From Caryophanales bacterium UBA4869 (lineage in GTDB: Bacteria; Bacillota_I; Bacilli_A; RFN20; CAG-288), in contig DHDT01000079.1 of assembly GCA_002399505.1 (NCBI GenBank), positions 1-16,174 of the forward strand: a stretch of DNA of 16,174 nt. The letters are read 5' to 3'. The notes beneath the pieces are model-generated. The model searched no databases. It was not told the origin of the DNA and worked only from the letters and a program-made list of their open reading frames with translations. Below are positions 13,558-16,174 of the stretch, one piece after another. How positions within the stretch are numbered: the stretch's first letter is position 1; each line of letters begins with the position of its first letter. Position numbers and translations under genes: made by a program.

Positions 13558-14169
13558 TTACAGCTTACGGTTGTAGAATTCGATGACCTGAGCTTCGGCG
13601 ATTTCGGAAGAAAGTTCATTTCTTTCAGGATATCTGCTGAAGGTGCCTTCAATCTTGTTGGCATCAGAGGTGACATAAGCGGGAATAGAAGGCTTGGAAT
13701 CGATGACTTCATGGATGACCTTTAAGGACTTGGAAGCTTCCTTGAAGGAGATGACATCGCCGACAGCGCATAAGTAGGAAGGAATATCGACCTTCTTGCC
13801 ATTGACAGTGACGTGACCGTGATTGACAAGCTGTCTGGCCTGACGACGGGTGGAAGCGAATCCCATACGGAAGACCATATTATCAAGACGAGACTCAAGC
13901 AACTGTAAGAGAAGTAAGCCAGTAGTCTTTTCCTTATCAGCCTTAGCGATTAAGAAGAGACGCTGGAACTGACGCTCGGAGACACCATAGGTGAATCTAA
14001 GCTTCTGTTTCTCAGTCATCTGAGTTCCGTATTCTGTCTTCTTCTTCTGTCTGGCAGCACCGTGCTGTCCAGGAATAGTAGTTCTCTTAGCAAGCTCTTT
14101 GCCTGTTCCTAAGATAGAATAGCCTAAACGTCTAGAAAGTCTCCAAACTGGTCCAGTGTAACGTGACAT
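13558..14169 (-). CDS. rpsD: 30S ribosomal protein S4
   Basis: A 203-residue protein of usual S4 length for Firmicutes. It starts [20 protein letters not shown] and contains [20 protein letters not shown] (28-47), [19 protein letters not shown] and the S4 RNA-binding domain [20 protein letters not shown] then [19 protein letters not shown]4 binds 16S rRNA early in 30S assembly and usually represses its own mRNA. The start at 14169 has AAAGGAGACATTTAA upstream. The gene has its own promoter and a structured leader, is followed by tRNA-His on the same strand, and is divergent from leuS. Nothing unusual is seen in the coding sequence. This and leuS define the host chromosome. Confidence 0.98.
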   Translation of the reverse strand: MSRYTGPVWRLSRRLGYSILGTGKELAKRTTIPGQHGAARQKKKTEYGTQMTEKQKLRFTYGVSERQFQRLFLIAKADKEKTTGLLLLQLLESRLDNMVFRMGFASTRRQARQLVNHGHVTVNGKKVDIPSYLCAVGDVISFKEASKSLKVIHEVIDSKPSIPAYVTSDANKIEGTFSRYPERNELSSEIAEAQVIEFYNRKL

Positions 14170-14322
14170 TTAAATGTCTCCTTTCTCTGAAAAGCTGAAC
14201 GTATGCATTTCGGATAGGGCGTAAGATCAGACAATCCCGGATGAGCGTCGTTCACCTTCATAGCTGAGGCTACTTGAGTAGGCGTCATCGGACGGATAGC
14301 CATCCTGCGTGCTATGCATGCG
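14170..14322 (-). ncRNA. probable rpsD mRNA leader for S4 autoregulation
   Basis: About 150 bases of leader lie between the rpsD promoter and its ribosome binding site. They can form a long-range stem (GCATGCAT near the 5' end with ATGCATAC shortly before the ribosome binding site) plus inner stems, e.g. GGATGG-CTAT-CCGTCC and GGCTAC-type pairs around 14265-14285. Length, position and long-range closing fit the S4-binding leaders of Firmicutes. I could not check the pseudoknot against the family model, so the class is inferred from context and partial pairing. Confidence 0.6.
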
Positions 14323-14328
14323 AGGGAT

Positions 14329-14357
14329 AATATAGCAAAAAGGAAGAGTTTATGCAA
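14329..14357 (-). promoter_or_regulatory. rpsD: rpsD promoter
   Basis: On the minus strand TTGCAT (14352-14357), a 17-base spacer and TATATT (14329-14334). This is a near-consensus sigma-A promoter placed about 160 bases before the rpsD start, leaving room for the regulatory leader. Confidence 0.82.
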
Positions 14358-14537
14358 GGATTTTCGTAACGGAAAAGAAAAAAATCCCTAACTGGTTTTA
14401 TTCTTTTTGTCTTTTGAGGAATAAAGAGCTGGAAAAAGAAAGAATAAAAGATGCAAGAACGCTATTATAACCCCTTTTTCCTTTATATAATAGAGCGATT
14501 GTTTTATACTATTTCAGTATTCAAAGGAGATTTCCAC
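14358..14537 (+). other. rpsD-leuS divergent intergenic region with leuS promoter area
   Basis: This AT-rich stretch contains several -10-like boxes on the plus strand: TATAAT at 14486-14491 and TATACT at 14505-14510, both with weak -35 partners, so the exact leuS promoter is uncertain. AGGAG lies 8 bases before the leuS ATG. No T-box element (the conserved antiterminator sequence expected before many Firmicutes leuS genes) is visible, and the space is too short for a typical one. TTTTATTCTTT and AAAGAATAAAA (about 14397-14450) could pair but are too AT-rich to call a terminator. Confidence 0.5.
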
Positions 14538-16174
14538 ATGGGTTACGAATTTAAAGATATCGAAGAAAAATGGGAGAAGGTCTGGGACGAAGAACAGTCA
14601 TTCAAGACTGACTGCTATGATTTCAGCAAGAAGAAGTTTTATGTCCTGGATATGTTCCCTTATCCTAGCGGCATCGGCCTTCATGTCGGTCATGTCGAAG
14701 GGTATACTGCCACTGACGCTTTAGCCCGTATGAAGAGAATGCAGGGCTTTAATGTCCTTCATCCTATCGGCTATGACGCTTTCGGTTTGCCAGCTGAGCA
14801 GTTCGCCATCAAAAACAATAAGAATCCGGCTATCTATACCGATCAGAACATCGACAATTTCCGAAAGCAGCTCAAGAGACTCGGTTTCTCCTATGATTGG
14901 GACCGCGAAGTCAAAACCTGTGATCCTTCCTTTTATAAATGGACTCAGTGGATATTCCTTAAGATGTATGAGAAGGGCTTAGCCTATGAGGATTACCGTC
15001 TTGTCAACTGGTGTCCGGCCTTAGGCACCGTTCTTGCCAATGAAGAAGTGGTCGACGGCAAGAGCGAACGCGGTTCCTTCCCGGTTGAGAGAAAGCCGAT
15101 GAAGCAGTGGGTTTTGAAGATCACCGCCTATGGAGACCGTCTCCTTGAAGGTCTCGATGAGATCGAATGGCCTACTTCCACCGTCAATATGCAGAAGAAC
15201 TGGATTGGAAAATCACTTGGCACGACTGTTGTATTCAAAGTCTGCGACAGCGATTTGTCTTTTGAAGTCTTCACCACCAGAGCTGACACTCTCTTTGGCT
15301 GCACCTACTGTGTCTTAGCTCCTGAACATCCGTTAGTGAAGGAACTCACTGTTGACAGTCAGAAGAAAGAAGTCGAAGAATATCTTGATAAATGCTCTCA
15401 CAAGAGCGATTTGGAGAGAACTGATCTCAGCCGGGAGAAGACTGGTGTTTTCTTAGGAACCTATGCCATCAATCCTATCAACGGCCGTCAGGTTCCTATC
15501 TATATCGGCGACTATGTCCTAGCCACCTATGGCTCAGGTGCCGTCATGGCTGTTCCCACTCATGATCAGAGAGATTATGACTTTGCCAAAAAACACAATC
15601 TGGAGATGATCCAGGTAATCGAAGGCGATTGCACTAAAGGCGCCTATGAGGGCGATGGCCGGCATATCAATTCTTCTTTTGCCGATGGCCTCGACAATTC
15701 CTCGGCCAAGAAAGCCATAACCGACAAACTAGTCTTGTTGAATGCCGGTCGCTATGAAGTTCATTTCAAGCTTCGTGACTGGCTTTTCTCCCGTCAGCGT
15801 TATTGGGGTGAACCGATACCGATCATCCACATGGATGACGGAAGAACTCTTCCTGTTCCCTATACCGATCTTCCTTTGGCTCTCCCTGAGATGAAAGACT
15901 ACAAACCTAATGGTGACGGCAAACCTCCGCTCAGCAAAGAAACCGATTGGGTCAATGTCGAAATCGACGGCGTAAAAGGCGAAAGAGAAACCAATACTAT
16001 GCCCCAGTGGGCCGGTTCCAGCTGGTATTATGCCCGTTATATCGATCCTCATAACAATGAGGCCATCGGCGATAAGAAACTTCTGGATCATTGGCTTCCT
16101 GTCGATGTCTATGTCGGCGGTGCCGAACACGCAGTTCTGCATCTTCTCTATGCCCGTTTCTGGCATAAATTCCT
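14538..16174 (+). CDS. leuS: leucyl-tRNA synthetase (partial, cut by right edge)
   Basis: The first 545 codons of a protein that is normally about 800 residues. It begins [20 protein letters not shown]. The class I signature HVGH (49-52, in [12 protein letters not shown]) is present, followed by [16 protein letters not shown]. The CP1 editing domain is seen from about residue 230, with [13 protein letters not shown] and the post-transfer editing segment [18 protein letters not shown]. It then returns to the catalytic core with [35 protein letters not shown] and [20 protein letters not shown]. The KMSKS loop, anticodon-binding domain and stop lie beyond the window. The enzyme charges tRNA-Leu. 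The start is set by AGGAG 8 bases upstream and the usual N-terminus. Confidence 0.97.
   Translation, partial: MGYEFKDIEEKWEKVWDEEQSFKTDCYDFSKKKFYVLDMFPYPSGIGLHVGHVEGYTATDALARMKRMQGFNVLHPIGYDAFGLPAEQFAIKNNKNPAIYTDQNIDNFRKQLKRLGFSYDWDREVKTCDPSFYKWTQWIFLKMYEKGLAYEDYRLVNWCPALGTVLANEEVVDGKSERGSFPVERKPMKQWVLKITAYGDRLLEGLDEIEWPTSTVNMQKNWIGKSLGTTVVFKVCDSDLSFEVFTTRADTLFGCTYCVLAPEHPLVKELTVDSQKKEVEEYLDKCSHKSDLERTDLSREKTGVFLGTYAINPINGRQVPIYIGDYVLATYGSGAVMAVPTHDQRDYDFAKKHNLEMIQVIEGDCTKGAYEGDGRHINSSFADGLDNSSAKKAITDKLVLLNAGRYEVHFKLRDWLFSRQRYWGEPIPIIHMDDGRTLPVPYTDLPLALPEMKDYKPNGDGKPPLSKETDWVNVEIDGVKGERETNTMPQWAGSSWYYARYIDPHNNEAIGDKKLLDHWLPVDVYVGGAEHAVLHLLYARFWHKF

Noticed and set aside
14397..14450. A terminator from TTTTATTCTTT pairing with AAAGAATAAAA in the leuS upstream region.
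   Set aside because: The stem has almost no GC pairs and a long loop, so it would be unstable. There is no gene on the plus strand for it to terminate.
14358..14537. A T-box riboswitch before leuS.
   Set aside because: The gap is short and no conserved T-box sequence or specifier-loop layout could be seen.
15729..16166. A 145-codon minus-strand ORF opposite leuS.
   Set aside because: leuS is unmistakable on the plus strand through this region. The opposite frame is open by codon-usage effect only.

Overview
The window looks like part of a chromosome from a low-to-moderate GC member of the Bacillota (Firmicutes), possibly an Erysipelotrichia-like gut bacterium. The right end (13.4-16.2 kb) is ordinary core genome: leuS (plus strand, cut by the window edge) is divergent from rpsD. 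The rpsD gene has a clear sigma-A-type promoter and a structured leader like the S4 autoregulatory leaders of Firmicutes. It is followed by a hairpin, tRNA-His(GTG) and a strong terminator. Everything to the left of that terminator is accessory DNA, and its base composition and style change from block to block. The taxonomic guess rests on protein flavour only.

Layout from left to right. (1) Positions 1-2725, minus strand: an early/replication module of a Firmicutes prophage (sigma-like region-4 protein, two small proteins, a DUF2800 RecB/Cas4-like nuclease with a four-Cys cluster, and a DUF2815 ssDNA-binding protein cut by the left edge). (2) Positions 2726-3140: non-coding, holding a plus-strand intrinsic terminator and then a good promoter. 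(3) Positions 3141-7432, plus strand: a three-gene operon of a small XRE regulator, a DUF1837 protein (HamA-like) and a superfamily 2 helicase (HamB-like), i.e. a Hachiman-type anti-phage system. Its HamA-like protein carries an N-terminal extension of about 170 residues and appears to have altered active-site residues. (4) Positions 7418-8050, minus strand: a solitary zinc-ribbon/AP2-domain protein convergent with and overlapping the helicase gene. (5) Positions 8251-12993, minus strand, visibly AT-rich: a five-gene restriction-modification-like operon (XRE regulator, two SPPY-type DNA methyltransferases, a large putative endonuclease with a C-terminal D...ExK signature, and a GIY-YIG/DUF5655 protein). 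The first gene has a perfect ATCAC-N5-GTGAT palindrome abutting its -10 box. (6) Positions 13041-13300: a 50-codon HTH ORF missed by size filters, preceded by three direct repeats at 30-31 bp spacing that look like one end of a degraded transposable element.

How the parts fit: two regulated defence systems of different type (Hachiman-like and restriction-modification) lie side by side between prophage genes and a tRNA gene, which is the usual architecture of a defence island. Each begins with its own small XRE-family gene, so each is probably self-regulated. No integrase, CRISPR array or complete insertion sequence is visible in the window. The most interesting items are the N-terminally extended HamA with its unusual active site, and the two-methyltransferase restriction operon with a large unrecognised nuclease and a GIY-YIG/DUF5655 partner.
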